DNA of 64,000 nt from an uncultured Geobacteraceae bacterium. Lineage in GTDB: Bacteria; Desulfobacterota; Desulfuromonadia; Geobacterales; Pseudopelobacteraceae. The number at the start of each line of letters is the position of its first letter. Within the stretch, counting starts at the first letter, position 1. The translations under genes and the position numbers were made by a program. Under the pieces are notes generated by a model. The model saw only the letters and a list, made by a program, of their open reading frames with translations, did not search any database and was not told the origin of the DNA. Below are positions 33,314 to 43,283 of this stretch, piece by piece. The stretch is from assembly GCA_903875605.1 (NCBI GenBank), contig CAIQWT010000008.1:62001-126000 (forward strand), in the 5' to 3' direction.

Positions 33314-34380
33314 TGGAACAACAAGAGAAAAAAGGCTTTTTCAGGGGCCTCATTGACAAAATATCAGGTGTGGAACCCGCTGAGGCGCCGGGTGATTCTA
33401 CAGATATTTCAGAGTCAGAACTACCTGCTGTTACACATCCGTTCCCGCAGGAGACAACAGCAAAGCCAGGATTTTTTGAGAGATTGAAATCCGGGTTAAA
33501 AAAGACAGCTGATGGGCTTGTGGGGCGTATAGATGCTCTGGTGCTGGGGAAAAAGACGATCGATGCAGATACGCTCGAAGAGCTGGAAGAAATTCTGATA
33601 ACCTCTGATATCGGCGTCAAGACAACAGTAGAGCTTATTCGCACACTGGAACAGCGTCTGGGGCGCAACGAGTTGAAGGATGGTGAGGCACTGCGTGCGG
33701 CTCTCAAGGAAGAAATCCTGGTACGGTTGACAGCCCATCACCGTCCACTAGATATCGGCAGCCAAAAACTGTTTGTACTGCTGGTAATCGGAGTAAACGG
33801 CGTTGGCAAGACGACCACCATCGGTAAGCTGGCCTCGCGTTTCTCAGCATCAGGAAGTAAGGTGCTGTTGGCAGCGGCCGATACTTTCCGTGCTGCCGCA
33901 GCCGAGCAGTTGATCGCCTGGGGTAACCGTTCCGGGGTGGATGTTATCCGTCACAAGGAAGGAGCAGATCCGTCAGCTGTTGTTTTTGATGCATGTAAAG
34001 CCGCTGTTGCCCGCGAAGTTGATATTCTGATCATTGACACAGCAGGTCGCCTGCATACCAAAGTTAACCTGATGGAGGAGATGAAGAAAATCCGCCGGGT
34101 AATCGACCGCGAGATCCCGGGTGCTCCGCATGAGACTCTGCTGGTTCTCGATGCTGCTACAGGTCAGAATGCCATCTCTCAAGCCCGGATTTTTAAGGAG
34201 TCTGCCGGTGTTACCGGGCTGGCTTTGACAAAGCTGGACGGCACGGCCAAAGGCGGGATAGTGGTTGCGGTCAGCCACGAATTCTCTCTGCCGGTTCGCT
34301 ACATCGGTGTCGGCGAATCGATTGAAGATCTGCGCGACTTTGATCCGCAGGAGTTTACTGATGCCCTCTTCCAGCCCTGA
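33313..34380 (+). CDS. ftsY: Signal recognition particle receptor FtsY
   Basis: A 355-residue SRP-type GTPase with an acidic, variable A-domain (about residues 1–60), then N and G domains. GTPase motifs: GVNGVGKTTTIGKLA near 157–171, ADTFRAAAAEQL, DTAGRLHTKVNLMEEM, TKLDGTAKGG and the end GVGESIEDLRDFDPQEF. With Ffh it delivers ribosomes to the translocon. GGGAG 5 bases upstream supports the start, which shares its A with the previous stop. Confidence 0.97.
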   Translation: MEQQEKKGFFRGLIDKISGVEPAEAPGDSTDISESELPAVTHPFPQETTAKPGFFERLKSGLKKTADGLVGRIDALVLGKKTIDADTLEELEEILITSDIGVKTTVELIRTLEQRLGRNELKDGEALRAALKEEILVRLTAHHRPLDIGSQKLFVLLVIGVNGVGKTTTIGKLASRFSASGSKVLLAAADTFRAAAAEQLIAWGNRSGVDVIRHKEGADPSAVVFDACKAAVAREVDILIIDTAGRLHTKVNLMEEMKKIRRVIDREIPGAPHETLLVLDAATGQNAISQARIFKESAGVTGLALTKLDGTAKGGIVVAVSHEFSLPVRYIGVGESIEDLRDFDPQEFTDALFQP

Positions 34381-34442
34381 AAAAACCGGTCGCCAAAAGG
34401 GGAAGAGTGTCGCGGAACTCTGCGATTTTAATCAACTAGGGC

Positions 34443-34471
34443 TTGACTTTGTGCCTGCCCCTTCGTATAGT
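34443..34471 (+). promoter_or_regulatory. Sigma-70 promoter for the zapB-like/zapA unit
   Basis: TTGACT (34443–34448), 17-base spacer, TATAGT (34466–34471), 27 bases before the small coiled-coil gene. It is a near-consensus promoter inside the ftsY–zapB gap. Confidence 0.75.
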
Positions 34472-34498
34472 GTGCCACCTCGAAAGGAAACAGAACTC

Positions 34499-34675
34499 AT
34501 GAACCAGGAACTAATAGAAATACTCGAAAATAAAATTGGCGACATTGTCGAAAAGTATAGCGCTCTTAAAGAAGAAAACGCGCGCCTTAATGAAGAAATA
34601 CAGCGGCTCTCAAGCGATCGTGAAGGCTTAAAATCACGAGTTGATGCCATTCTTGGCAAGTTGGACGGAATTTAG
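34499..34675 (+). CDS. ZapB-like small coiled-coil protein
   Basis: A 58-residue protein from ATG 34499, with AAGGAAA upstream. Longer upstream frames are out of context. It is almost entirely one heptad-repeat coiled coil (IEILENKIGDIVEKYSALKE to LKSRVDAILGKLDG). Size, composition and position directly before zapA match ZapB-type division proteins that bridge the Z-ring via ZapA. The call rests on context because coiled coils give little family signal. Confidence 0.7.
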   Translation: MNQELIEILENKIGDIVEKYSALKEENARLNEEIQRLSSDREGLKSRVDAILGKLDGI

Positions 34676-34695
34676 CACATGTCAGTCGTCATTGT

Positions 34696-34968
34696 ATGAA
34701 AATCAGCCATGCAGTGACAGTTTTTGGTCGCGAGCTTTCGGTTCGGAGTTCCGCACCGGAAGAAAAAGTAAAAGCGGTAGAAGCTTTTGTAAATGGAAAG
34801 CTTCAAGAGATCGGCAGCGCACTTAAAAATGGCGATGCTCAACTCGTTTTAACTCTGGCTCTGTTAAATACATCGGAAGAGCTGCTTGAACTTCGTAGTC
34901 AGCGTGAACTGGATTCTACCGCCGACCAGAGAATCCGTTCAGTAATCGCTGCGCTGGAAACAATCTGA
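34696..34968 (+). CDS. zapA: Cell division protein ZapA
   Basis: A 90-residue protein with the ZapA pattern: N-terminal VTVFGRELSVRSSAPEEKV and the long C-terminal helix LVLTLALLNTSEELLELRSQ. It bundles FtsZ filaments. No obvious Shine-Dalgarno precedes the ATG, which lies 20 bases after the coiled-coil gene, so translational coupling is likely. A candidate 6S RNA and the 5-FCL gene follow, an order conserved in many proteobacteria. Confidence 0.88.
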   Translation: MKISHAVTVFGRELSVRSSAPEEKVKAVEAFVNGKLQEIGSALKNGDAQLVLTLALLNTSEELLELRSQRELDSTADQRIRSVIAALETI

Positions 34969-34983
34969 TTTTACATGGTCTCT

Positions 34984-35186
34984 CAGGGAGACTTGATCAT
35001 ATATTCGCATAATTATACTGCCGATCGGGTTCGTTAAACGCTGAATTCACTCGTCTTGATTGAAATAGTGTAACGCCCGTTGAATATATCCTCACTGAAA
35101 GGAAAAAAGCTTCCGAGTAGCATGACAGTAATCAGCACCTTTACCTGACGGCACTCAAGCCTTTTTCTCCCTCTTCAGCCTCCCTG
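34984..35186 (+). ncRNA. ssrS: Candidate 6S RNA
   Basis: In many proteobacteria 6S RNA, which sequesters sigma-70 polymerase, lies between zapA and the 5-FCL gene. Here a 277-base gap exists at that place. CAGGGAG (34984–34990) can pair with CTCCCTG (35180–35186) as a closing stem. ATATATTC (34999–35006) pairs with GAATATAT (35082–35089) as an inner stem. The 203-base span is near the usual size of 180–200. I cannot confirm the open central bubble by eye, so ends and identity are tentative. Confidence 0.5.
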
Positions 35187-35245
35187 GTCGACTCTCCCGA
35201 AACCACTTCGGGGCCATTCCGCGTGCAGTACCGAAAGAATCAAGT

Positions 35246-35827
35246 ATGCCCAAACGTTCACTCCGGTCGCAATTGCTGGCGCAGCGCCGAACGCTCAGCC
35301 ACGACATATGGCGTGAATCCAGTAGTATGGCGCAGCTCAACCTGCTTTCTCTTGATGAGTTTGTTCGGGCTGAATCGATTGCTCTGTATGCAGCTGCTCA
35401 TAACGAAACCGATACGGGATTGATTCTGGCTACTGCTTTCAAGGCTGGAAAACGAGTGCTGTACCCCGCCGTCTGCGGCCATCAGATGGTGTTTCGCTAC
35501 GTGGAGCGGATTGATGAATTAAAGCAAGGTGCCTTCGGGCTTCTTGAACCGTGCTCAAGCGGTATAGGGCATCAGGCGGACGAAGCTGATCTTATTGTGG
35601 TCCCGGGAGTTGCTTTTGACCGGTCTGGTCACCGGATTGGTTATGGTAAAGGTTTTTACGATCGTTTTTTGCAGCATCCCGGTCGAAAGGCTCATCTTGT
35701 TGGCCTTTGCCATGATTTTCAGCTGATTGAAGGGGGAATTCTGGCTGATAGTCATGATATCCCAATGGATATTATTGTTACTGATTTACGTATCATTCGC
35801 ATTTCGCACACTGAACCAGAGAAGTAA
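35246..35827 (+). CDS. 5-formyltetrahydrofolate cyclo-ligase
   Basis: A 193-residue protein with N-terminal [16 protein letters not shown] and the family motifs [20 protein letters not shown] and GKGFYDRFL. The enzyme converts 5-formyl-THF to 5,10-methenyl-THF with ATP. Length is normal (about 180–200). Its place after zapA and the candidate 6S RNA equals that of ygfA in enterobacteria. The ribosome site is weak (GAAAGAA). Confidence 0.93.
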   Translation: MPKRSLRSQLLAQRRTLSHDIWRESSSMAQLNLLSLDEFVRAESIALYAAAHNETDTGLILATAFKAGKRVLYPAVCGHQMVFRYVERIDELKQGAFGLLEPCSSGIGHQADEADLIVVPGVAFDRSGHRIGYGKGFYDRFLQHPGRKAHLVGLCHDFQLIEGGILADSHDIPMDIIVTDLRIIRISHTEPEK

Positions 35828-35874
35828 CCGGAGTACGCCAGGCGGCCCGGATTTATATACAGGAGGTAGATAGT

Positions 35875-37446
35875 ATGGGAATAGAATCAATTATCAGCGT
35901 TGTCATTGCTTTAATGATTGTCGCGGTCGGCGCATATTTTGCCGGCAACAAGCTTAACAAAAAGGATTCGGGCTCAATCCTGAAGCAGGCTGAAGAGCTT
36001 GCAGGAAAGGTGCTCGACGATGCCCGCCGTGAAGCGGATACCATCACCAAGGAAGCGGAGCTCAAGGCCAAGGATGCGGCAATTCAGGCCAAAGAAGAAC
36101 ACGAGCGCAAAACTAACGAAAAAAGCAAGGACCTTCAGGCCCTTGAGAAAAGATTGACGCAGAAGGAAGAGAATCTTGATAAGAAAGCCGGGCTGATTGA
36201 CCAGAAAGAGATGGACATTCTCAAAAAAGAGCAGAATGTTTCTCAAAAAGAGCAGGCTCTCGACTTGCGGGATGCTGAGCTGAAAAAAGCTGCTGATGTT
36301 CAGAATGCCAGGCTTGAGCAGATTTCCGGTATGTCAGCGGCGGAAGCCAAAAAAGAGCTGATGAATGCAATGGAAACTGAGGCAAAGCACGACGCCGCGA
36401 AAATAATCAGAGCGATTGAAGACGAAGCCCGCGAAACCGGAGACAAAAAAGCGAAAGAAATCATGGCACTTGCGATACAACGTTACGCCGGTGAATATGT
36501 TGCCGAGCGTACTGTCTCCGTTGTGCCGTTGCCTTCTGACGAAATGAAGGGACGTATTATCGGCAGAGAAGGACGAAACATCCGCGCTCTTGAAGCAGCA
36601 ACCGGCATTGACCTGATAATTGATGATACACCTGAAGCGGTCATTCTTTCCGGCTTTAATCCGGTTCGCCGTGAAGTAGCTCGTTTATCTTTAGAAAAAC
36701 TTCTAGCCGATGGTCGTATCCATCCCGGCCGGATCGAAGAGGTTGTTGCAAAATCAACGGAAGAAGTTGAGCTTTCAATTAAAGAAGCCGGTGAACAGGC
36801 TGCTTTTGACCTGGGAGTTCATGGAATTCATCCGGAGATTCTCAAGCTGATCGGGCGCCTCAAATATCGCACCTCCTACACGCAAAACGTGTATCTCCAC
36901 TCTCTGGAAGTTGCTTTCCTTTGCGGAATAATGGCTGCCGAGCTTGGAATCAATGTCAAACAGGCGAAGCGCGCCGGTCTGCTGCATGACCTCGGCAAAG
37001 CTGTTGACCACGAAGTTGAAGGATCCCACGCGGTAATCGGTGCGGAATTAGCTCGTAAATACGGCGAAACTCCAAAAATTGTTCACGCCATCATGGCCCA
37101 TCATGAAGATGAAAAGCCAAATTCCATACTTGCAATACTGGTACAGGCGGCTGATGCACTTTCCGGTGCCCGCCCAGGTGCCCGTCGCGAAATGATGGAA
37201 ACTTATGTCAAGCGTCTCGGAGATCTGGAGCGCATTGCCACTTCGTTTAGCGGCGTACAGTCTTCGTTTGCCATTCAGGCCGGCCGCGAAATACGGGTCA
37301 TGGTCTCCAGCGATCAGGTCAACGACGATCAGTCCGTTGTTATGGCCCGGGATATCGCCAAAAAAATTGAAGCAGAGATGACTTATCCAGGCCAGATAAA
37401 AGTTAACGTCATACGCGAAACACGATCAGTAGAATATGCCCGTTAA
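35875..37446 (+). CDS. rny: Ribonuclease Y
   Basis: A 523-residue protein with AGGAGG 8 bases upstream. It has an N-terminal membrane anchor ([20 protein letters not shown]), a long coiled coil (about 25–200), a KH domain ([20 protein letters not shown] near 225) and an HD nuclease domain ([30 protein letters not shown]). It is a membrane-bound endoribonuclease initiating mRNA decay. The stop overlaps the following ymdB gene by 11 bases. Confidence 0.97.
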   Translation: MGIESIISVVIALMIVAVGAYFAGNKLNKKDSGSILKQAEELAGKVLDDARREADTITKEAELKAKDAAIQAKEEHERKTNEKSKDLQALEKRLTQKEENLDKKAGLIDQKEMDILKKEQNVSQKEQALDLRDAELKKAADVQNARLEQISGMSAAEAKKELMNAMETEAKHDAAKIIRAIEDEARETGDKKAKEIMALAIQRYAGEYVAERTVSVVPLPSDEMKGRIIGREGRNIRALEAATGIDLIIDDTPEAVILSGFNPVRREVARLSLEKLLADGRIHPGRIEEVVAKSTEEVELSIKEAGEQAAFDLGVHGIHPEILKLIGRLKYRTSYTQNVYLHSLEVAFLCGIMAAELGINVKQAKRAGLLHDLGKAVDHEVEGSHAVIGAELARKYGETPKIVHAIMAHHEDEKPNSILAILVQAADALSGARPGARREMMETYVKRLGDLERIATSFSGVQSSFAIQAGREIRVMVSSDQVNDDQSVVMARDIAKKIEAEMTYPGQIKVNVIRETRSVEYAR

Positions 37447-38221
37447 AATATTATTTGTTGGTGATATTGTCGGAAAACCGGGTCGGCAGGCTCTGTCGCG
37501 TGAGTTGCATCGCCTGGTGGACCGGCACACGATTGATATCGTGATTGCCAATGGTGAAAATGCTGCAGGCGGTTTCGGTCTTACGGTTGAAGTTGCTAAA
37601 GAGCTTTTTAATCACGGTATTCATCTGCTGACTGGTGGCAACCATATCTGGGACAAAAAGGAACAGGTACCGCTGATTTTTACCGACCGCCGCATACTGC
37701 GCCCGGCCAACTATCCTGCCGGAGCCCCTGGATGCGGAAGTACAATCCTGACGACACCCGGCGGGGTCAAGGTCGGTGTGCTTAATCTGGAAGGGCGGGT
37801 TTTTATGAAAACTCTGGAGTGCCCTTTTCTCGTTGCCGATCGTGAATTAAAACGGCTAAAACAGGAAACATCTATTATTTTTGTCGATTTCCACGCTGAA
37901 GCTACATCAGAAAAATCGGCGATGGGGTGGTATCTGGATGGCCAGATCAGTGCTCTTGTCGGCACACATACACATGTTCAAACAGCAGATGAGCGGATTC
38001 TTCCTCAGGGAACGGCTTTTTTGACTGATGCCGGTATGACAGGCAGCTTTGATTCGGTAATAGGCATGGGGAAGGAAGAAACCATTCACCGCTTTCTTAC
38101 CCAGCTGCCGGCCAAGTTTGAGGTGGGGAAAAAAGATATACGCCTTAATGCGGTCGTTGTCGGGGTGGATGAGACAAGCGGTAAAGCTGTCAGTATTGAA
38201 CGAATTAATATAAGCTGCTGA
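37436..38221 (+). CDS. ymdB: YmdB-family metallophosphoesterase
   Basis: A 261-residue protein with the calcineurin-like motifs: [10 protein letters not shown] (first Asp), [35 protein letters not shown] and [14 protein letters not shown]. It belongs to the TIGR00282/YmdB group, reported as 2',3'-cyclic nucleotide phosphodiesterases that accompany rny. It overlaps rny, so the two are co-translated, consistent with a shared RNA-turnover role. Confidence 0.93.
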   Translation: MPVKILFVGDIVGKPGRQALSRELHRLVDRHTIDIVIANGENAAGGFGLTVEVAKELFNHGIHLLTGGNHIWDKKEQVPLIFTDRRILRPANYPAGAPGCGSTILTTPGGVKVGVLNLEGRVFMKTLECPFLVADRELKRLKQETSIIFVDFHAEATSEKSAMGWYLDGQISALVGTHTHVQTADERILPQGTAFLTDAGMTGSFDSVIGMGKEETIHRFLTQLPAKFEVGKKDIRLNAVVVGVDETSGKAVSIERINISC

Positions 38222-38384
38222 AATTAATAAGCCCGCACAAGGGACGATGAGTTCCCGACAGCTTAGCAGACTTGTTACGAATATCCTTTTTATTGAAGAA
38301 TTGTTCTAATGCCGAAACCAAGTTGAATTATAATTTTCTCTGTGTACTCTGTTACTCAGTGGTGAGAACGGGAAGGTTTTGATT

Positions 38385-39596
38385 ATGTACGTAGCCGAAC
38401 AGATGGCCGTTATAAAGCGTGGCGCGGTTGAAATTCTTGTTGAAAAAGAGCTGGAAGACAAACTGGCAAAGTCCTTTTCTACCGGCGTCCCCTTGATCAT
38501 AAAGGCCGGTTTCGATCCGACCGCACCGGATCTGCACCTCGGCCACACAGTTCTGATTCAGAAGCTGCGCCAGTTTCAGCAGTTGGGACATGATGTAAAT
38601 TTTCTTATCGGTGATTTTACCGGCATGATCGGCGATCCGACCGGCAAGTCTGAGACCCGCAAGGTACTGACTCGTGAAGATGTGCTGCGAAACGCCGAAA
38701 CATATAAGGAACAGGTGTTTAAAATCCTTGATCCTGAGAAAACTAAAGTCGTTTTCAACTCAACCTGGTTGAATGAACTGGGCTCAAGCGGCATGATAGC
38801 CCTGGCCTCCAAGTGTACCATGGCTCGCATGCTGGAGCGGGATGACTTTTCCAAACGCTTTGCCAGCCAGCAGCCGATTGCAATCCATGAATTTCTCTAT
38901 CCACTGATTCAAGGGTATGATTCCGTCGCCATGAAGTCCGATGTCGAGTTGGGCGGAACAGATCAGAAATTCAACCTGCTGATGGGGCGAGAGCTGCAGC
39001 GTGAATGGGGTCAGCCACCTCAGTGTGTCTTGACTATGCCGCTTCTGGAGGGGTTGGACGGTGTCAATAAGATGTCCAAATCGCTCGGCAACTATATCGG
39101 CATCAGCGATCCTGCTGACGACATATTCGGCAAGATTATGTCGATCTCGGACGAGCTGATGCTGCGCTATTATGAGCTTCTTTCCGACATGTCTCTGGCT
39201 GAAATAGAGGTGTTAAAGCGGGATCTCAAGGAACATTCGCTGCACCCGATGGCCGCTAAAAAACAGTTGGGGCGCGAGATTGTTTCTCGCTTCCATGGTG
39301 CCGGAGCCGGAGAGATTGCAGAGGAGAACTTTGTCAAGCGTTTCAAGGAAAATGAGATTCCTGAGGATATGCCGCAGGTGAGTTTTTCGATGATCGACGG
39401 AGTAGTTCTTTTGGCCAGGGCGATGACTGAAGCCGGCTTGACAAAGTCTAACAGTGAGGGGCGTCGTGCAATTGATGGAGGGGGCGTCAAGCTGAACAAT
39501 GAGAAGGTCAGCGACACAAATCTAGAGCTTACAGCCGTTGGTGAGTACATCGTCCAAATCGGCAAGCGCAGGTTTGCAAGGATTGTTGTGCTGTAA
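38385..39596 (+). CDS. tyrS: Tyrosyl-tRNA synthetase
   Basis: Start at ATG 38385 with GGGAAGG 8 bases upstream (a TTG at 38379 is possible), giving 403 residues. Class I signature HLGHT (HIGH equivalent) occurs in [18 protein letters not shown] and the KMSKS loop is intact ([12 protein letters not shown]). A C-terminal S4 RNA-binding domain follows ([18 protein letters not shown]). The HLGHT variant and length fit the TyrZ-like bacterial clade. A TATAAT-like −10 lies about 50 bases upstream. Confidence 0.96.
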   Translation: MYVAEQMAVIKRGAVEILVEKELEDKLAKSFSTGVPLIIKAGFDPTAPDLHLGHTVLIQKLRQFQQLGHDVNFLIGDFTGMIGDPTGKSETRKVLTREDVLRNAETYKEQVFKILDPEKTKVVFNSTWLNELGSSGMIALASKCTMARMLERDDFSKRFASQQPIAIHEFLYPLIQGYDSVAMKSDVELGGTDQKFNLLMGRELQREWGQPPQCVLTMPLLEGLDGVNKMSKSLGNYIGISDPADDIFGKIMSISDELMLRYYELLSDMSLAEIEVLKRDLKEHSLHPMAAKKQLGREIVSRFHGAGAGEIAEENFVKRFKENEIPEDMPQVSFSMIDGVVLLARAMTEAGLTKSNSEGRRAIDGGGVKLNNEKVSDTNLELTAVGEYIVQIGKRRFARIVVL

Positions 39597-39687
39597 ATTC
39601 TACACTATTCAGGATTGCTATCATGAAGGGGGAGGGCGTAATAGCCGACCCTCTTTTGCGTTTTCAGGCGTGGGTAAAAGATGCCTG

Positions 39688-41361
39688 CTACATCTCCATT
39701 ATCACCGGTAAAATAACCGGCCGGCGCTCGATGGTTTTCTTGCAGAAGCGGCGCAAAGCCTGACGCACCGCGGTTTTGACCTCTTCAGCATCACAACGCA
39801 TTTCGGCGTTAATCTCCTCCAGAGCAAATGCCACCACCCTGCGGGCATCTTCCAGATACTCCTGGCTTTCATCCTCAAAAACAAAACCTCGCGAGACGAT
39901 GTCAGGGCCATAAATAACAGCGCCTGTGGTCATATTCAGGCCGATGATAACGACGATCATGCCATCTTCAGAAAGGTGCTTCCGGTCTCTCAGGACTATT
40001 CTGCCAACATCCCCCACCCCTTTACCGTCAACAAAAACCCTGCCTGACTCAATATGCTCTACAATAGCGGCAGTACCGGAATAAAAGGAGACGATCTGGC
40101 CGTTGGTCGCCAGAATACAACGTTCCTCCGGTATGCCGACCGTTCTCGCCAGTTGGATATGTTTGACAAGATGACGATATTCACCATGGATTGGAATGAA
40201 GAAACGCGGCCTGACAGTGTTGAGCATCAGCTTCAGCTCTTCCTGACTTGCATGCCCGGACACATGGACTTCGGACACTCTTTCATGAAAAACTTCGGCG
40301 CCTCGACGATAGAGATGGTTGATCAGCTCGGAAATAGTGCGCTCGTTACCTGGTATGACGCGTGACGAGAGGATAACGGTGTCACCCTTTTCAAGCTTGA
40401 TCTGTTTATGATCGTCCATGGCAATGCGGGTAAGGGCGCTCATCGGTTCGCCCTGGCTGCCGGTTGAAATAATGCAGACCTGCTCCGGTGGCAGGTGCGG
40501 CAGTTCACGTAGATCCATCAGTTGTTCATCGTCTATGTTCAGATAGCCGAGATCACGGGCGATCTGAACATTTTTAACCATTGAACGGCCATTCAGCAAA
40601 ATCTTGCGGCCACAACGTACGGCAACATCGACCACCTGCTGCACGCGATGGATGCTGCTAGAGAAAGCTGCGACTATGATACGGCCGGAGCATTTCGGAA
40701 ATATGTCAGCGAACGCTTCGCCGACATATTTTTCAGACAGGGTATATCCCTCGCGTTCCACGTTAGTCGAATCGGACAGGAGAGCCAGAACACCTGCTTC
40801 ACCGTAACGGGACAGGCTGGCAAGGTCAGTGAGTTGGCCGTCTACAGGGGTATGATCAATTTTAAAATCGCCGGTGTGGATAACCACCCCTTCCGGGCAG
40901 GTTATCGCCATAGCGCATCCGTCGACTATTGAGTGAGCGACTCGCAGGAATTCGACCTGAAAACAGCCAATCTGCACAGTTTCGCGCGGTCGGACGGTGA
41001 CCAGTTCAGCCGCTCCGTCCAGCTTATACTCCTCAAGCTTGGCGTTAACCAGGCCGAGAGTCAGGGCGGTACCGTAAACCGGCACATTCAATTCCTGCAG
41101 TACAAAGGGGAGGGCGCCAATATGGTCTTCATGGCCGTGAGTCAGGCAGATCGCACGGACGTTTTCGGCGCGTTCACGAAGCCAGCTGATGTCGGGGATC
41201 ACATAGTCGATGCCGAGCATTTCAGGGGAGGGAAACATCAGGCCGCAGTCAACGATAATAATATCAGCGCCATGCATGTAAGCCATCATGTTCATGCCGA
41301 TTTCGCCCAAACCGCCGAGGGCAACAATCTGAAGAGCCGAGTGTGATTCTACTTCATCCAT
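39688..41361 (-). CDS. rnj: Ribonuclease J
   Basis: A 557-residue metallo-beta-lactamase/beta-CASP nuclease. Metal motif LTHGHEDHIGALPF near residues 73–86, HTGDFKIDHTPVDG, the beta-CASP motifs STGSQGEPMSAL and SGHASQEELK, and the PIHGEYRHL segment, followed by a C-terminal domain. It has 5'-exonuclease and endonuclease activity in rRNA maturation and mRNA decay. Together with rny in the same window, the organism has a Gram-positive-like decay set. It converges on tyrS with a weak GAGGG/CCCTC hairpin between the stops. Confidence 0.96.
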   Translation of the reverse strand: MDEVESHSALQIVALGGLGEIGMNMMAYMHGADIIIVDCGLMFPSPEMLGIDYVIPDISWLRERAENVRAICLTHGHEDHIGALPFVLQELNVPVYGTALTLGLVNAKLEEYKLDGAAELVTVRPRETVQIGCFQVEFLRVAHSIVDGCAMAITCPEGVVIHTGDFKIDHTPVDGQLTDLASLSRYGEAGVLALLSDSTNVEREGYTLSEKYVGEAFADIFPKCSGRIIVAAFSSSIHRVQQVVDVAVRCGRKILLNGRSMVKNVQIARDLGYLNIDDEQLMDLRELPHLPPEQVCIISTGSQGEPMSALTRIAMDDHKQIKLEKGDTVILSSRVIPGNERTISELINHLYRRGAEVFHERVSEVHVSGHASQEELKLMLNTVRPRFFIPIHGEYRHLVKHIQLARTVGIPEERCILATNGQIVSFYSGTAAIVEHIESGRVFVDGKGVGDVGRIVLRDRKHLSEDGMIVVIIGLNMTTGAVIYGPDIVSRGFVFEDESQEYLEDARRVVAFALEEINAEMRCDAEEVKTAVRQALRRFCKKTIERRPVILPVIMEM

Positions 41362-41364
41362 AAT

Positions 41365-41766
41365 CTATCTTTCATGCTGCATGGGTATAAGCGAAGCTAT
41401 TTTTTTATCGCATTTATTTATCCAGGCGGTACCAGGAGTAGCCAGCCAGTGATCGGCGTAGAAAGAGCTCCGTAATGAGCGGTACGCAATAAGTGCCCGG
41501 TTGATATCTCCCAAGCGCTCATTGGTTTCGCCGATCTGCCATAACTTTTCAGCCGCTTTTTCAATCGTTGGATGAAAAGGGATATACATATGCAGGGCAG
41601 ACTCAAATCCGGCAACAGCGCCTGCAAATTCGCCCTTATGCAGTGCAGCTTCCCCCTGGTTGAATTGACTATTCATTCGCCACCAGGTTCCGGCAAAAAA
41701 TAACAACAGGCTGACAAGAATAATGACTGTCCCGTTGGCTAAAATGCTTTTTAACTGTTCGTTCAT
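41365..41766 (-). CDS. Membrane-anchored tetratricopeptide-repeat-like protein
   Basis: A 133-residue protein with one N-terminal membrane helix (GTVIILVSLLLFFAGTWW) and about two TPR-like helical hairpins (FNQGEAALHKGEFAGAVAGF and IGETNERLGDINRALIAYRS). It probably scaffolds protein contacts at the inner membrane. Its stop is 3 bases upstream of the RNase J start, which suggests co-transcription and perhaps coupling. No specific function can be named. Confidence 0.75.
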   Translation of the reverse strand: MNEQLKSILANGTVIILVSLLLFFAGTWWRMNSQFNQGEAALHKGEFAGAVAGFESALHMYIPFHPTIEKAAEKLWQIGETNERLGDINRALIAYRSLRSSFYADHWLATPGTAWINKCDKKIASLIPMQHER

Positions 41767-41795
41767 CTGCTCACCTGCGCCTGAGAAAAGAATAC

Positions 41796-41981
41796 CTACT
41801 TAAAAAAACCGGGGATAAAGGTCAGGAGGACACCTAAAGCAAAAGCTACCACTCCACATAGGACAATAGCTGCTGCTGCAATATCAAATGGGCTCTTCAG
41901 ACGGTGTGCCGCAGGCAGCCCCCAGGCTATCCCTGCCAATCCCGCGATAATCAATGCTATATATTGATAGCCAATAGTCAT
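41796..41981 (-). CDS. Small two-helix membrane protein (61 aa)
   Basis: A 61-residue protein with two hydrophobic helices (YIALIIAGLAGIAWGL and FDIAAAAIVLCGVVAFALGV) separated by a short polar loop. It starts directly after the plsC stop. It is too small and generic to assign. Its place between plsC and the TPR protein gives it membrane neighbours only. Confidence 0.65.
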   Translation of the reverse strand: MTIGYQYIALIIAGLAGIAWGLPAAHRLKSPFDIAAAAIVLCGVVAFALGVLLTFIPGFFK

Positions 41982-42689
41982 TTAATGCTCCAGTGCGGAT
42001 TCAATCTGACTGCGCACAGTATTCATCATCCAGGTGTCTGCCTCGTTTTTGCGCAGTTCCGCAGGGACAACAACTGGGGGATGTAAGGTAATTGAGATGT
42101 CGCCGCTAAAAAGCCTGATTCGGTTGGCCGGATTAATAGCTCCACTGCCGTTGATTGTAACAGGAATCACCGGTACATCGGCTTTGCGGGCCAGAATAAA
42201 ACCACCTCGTTTAAATGGCAGCAGATTGCCGTCCGTAGTGCGGGTGCCTTCAGGAAACAGCACTACGCTTTTGCCTTTATGAATCGTAGCAGCGGCCTCA
42301 TCTAAGCTCTGGAGGGCCTTGCGGCCATCTCCGCGATCCAGAGGGATGTATCCGCCGCGCCTCATGGAGGGGCCGAAGACAGGAATTTCAAAAAGCTCTT
42401 TTTTGGCAATCCAGTGAAACTGACGTGGCATGGCAGCCAGAAGCGATAATATATCGAAGTTGCTCTGATGATTACTCATGAAAATTACCGGGCCATTCGG
42501 GAGATGTTCTTCTCCTCGAACCACAACCTTAACCAGGTTCAGTGCGAGCATCATCCTTGCCCAGAGTCGGGCATGCCACGCATATAGACGACCGCTTGAA
42601 TCAAACAGAGTCGAAACAAAGGCACTGATTGAGAAAAGAAAAGTCAGCGGTATAAAAGCTGCAAGATAAAGGTAGGCGCGAACCATCAC
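41982..42689 (-). CDS. plsC: 1-acyl-sn-glycerol-3-phosphate acyltransferase
   Basis: A 235-residue membrane-associated acyltransferase with an N-terminal hydrophobic region, the catalytic HX4D motif SNHQSNFDIL, the substrate motif GYIPLDRGDG, FPEGTRTTDG and PVIPVTINGSG. It converts lysophosphatidic acid to phosphatidic acid. Length is typical of PlsC. It is the first gene of a plsC–small protein–TPR–rnj group. Confidence 0.93.
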   Translation of the reverse strand: MMVRAYLYLAAFIPLTFLFSISAFVSTLFDSSGRLYAWHARLWARMMLALNLVKVVVRGEEHLPNGPVIFMSNHQSNFDILSLLAAMPRQFHWIAKKELFEIPVFGPSMRRGGYIPLDRGDGRKALQSLDEAAATIHKGKSVVLFPEGTRTTDGNLLPFKRGGFILARKADVPVIPVTINGSGAINPANRIRLFSGDISITLHPPVVVPAELRKNEADTWMMNTVRSQIESALEH

Positions 42690-42775
42690 AATCTCCCAAT
42701 AAAAACTTATGTAAATTACAGTGATATCAAAGTCGAGTCAAACGAATTCTGGAAGAAGCGGGAGAGAGGACTTGT

Positions 42776-43096
42776 CTATTCAATGGTTGTGCGCAGGCGT
42801 TTTTTTTCGGCTGTGATTCGTTTACCTGTAAGGCGGGCTTCTTTAGTCCGCTTCGGTACTCGGGTAGAGATCCGTTTCTTTACCTTGCGTTCGCGCCGCT
42901 CCAGTGCAAGACGAAGGCGCTCCATTGCCACTTCGCGGTTTTGGAATTGGCTGCGATTTTCCGAAGCCTGGGCTACAATCCCGGTTGGCAGATGGCGGAT
43001 GCGCACCGCTGAATCGGTTGTATTACGATGCTGTCCGCCTGGGCCGGAGCCCCGGTAGAACTCGACCTTGATGTCAGATTCTCTTATTTCAAGCAA
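42776..43096 (-). CDS. Short release-factor-like (RF-1 domain, GGQ) protein
   Basis: A 106-residue protein consisting of the peptidyl-tRNA hydrolysis domain of release factors: [20 protein letters not shown] carries the catalytic GGQ. The decoding domains are absent and a Lys/Arg-rich tail follows ([19 protein letters not shown]). The layout resembles ArfB (about 140 aa) and the mitochondrial C12orf65 protein, which rescue stalled ribosomes. It is shorter than ArfB because a helical insert is missing. Rescue activity is inferred. Confidence 0.85.
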   Translation of the reverse strand: MLEIRESDIKVEFYRGSGPGGQHRNTTDSAVRIRHLPTGIVAQASENRSQFQNREVAMERLRLALERRERKVKKRISTRVPKRTKEARLTGKRITAEKKRLRTTIE

Positions 43097-43112
43097 TGAT
43101 TACATCCTGTTA

Positions 43113-43283
43113 TTAAAAATTGTCCCGCAGTTTTACCAGCAGGTAAAAGCAGCCTATTCCACCGACCGCCATCAATAAGTCACGTCCCCATGGAATCGGC
43201 TGATCCAGCATAGAATAGAGAAGCGGATCAAGCAGCGCAGTGGTCAGCAGGCCAACGCCTCCCCAGCTAAGCAGTTTTTTCAT
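43113..43283 (-). CDS. Small membrane protein (56 aa)
   Basis: The start MKKLLSW at 43283 overlaps the stop of the upstream methyltransferase (ATGA); a longer frame would reach further into that gene. Two hydrophobic segments (WGGVGLLTTALLDPLLYSML and DLLMAVGGIGCFYLLVKL) suggest a small inner-membrane protein. I recognise no family. Confidence 0.6.
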   Translation of the reverse strand: MKKLLSWGGVGLLTTALLDPLLYSMLDQPIPWGRDLLMAVGGIGCFYLLVKLRDNF

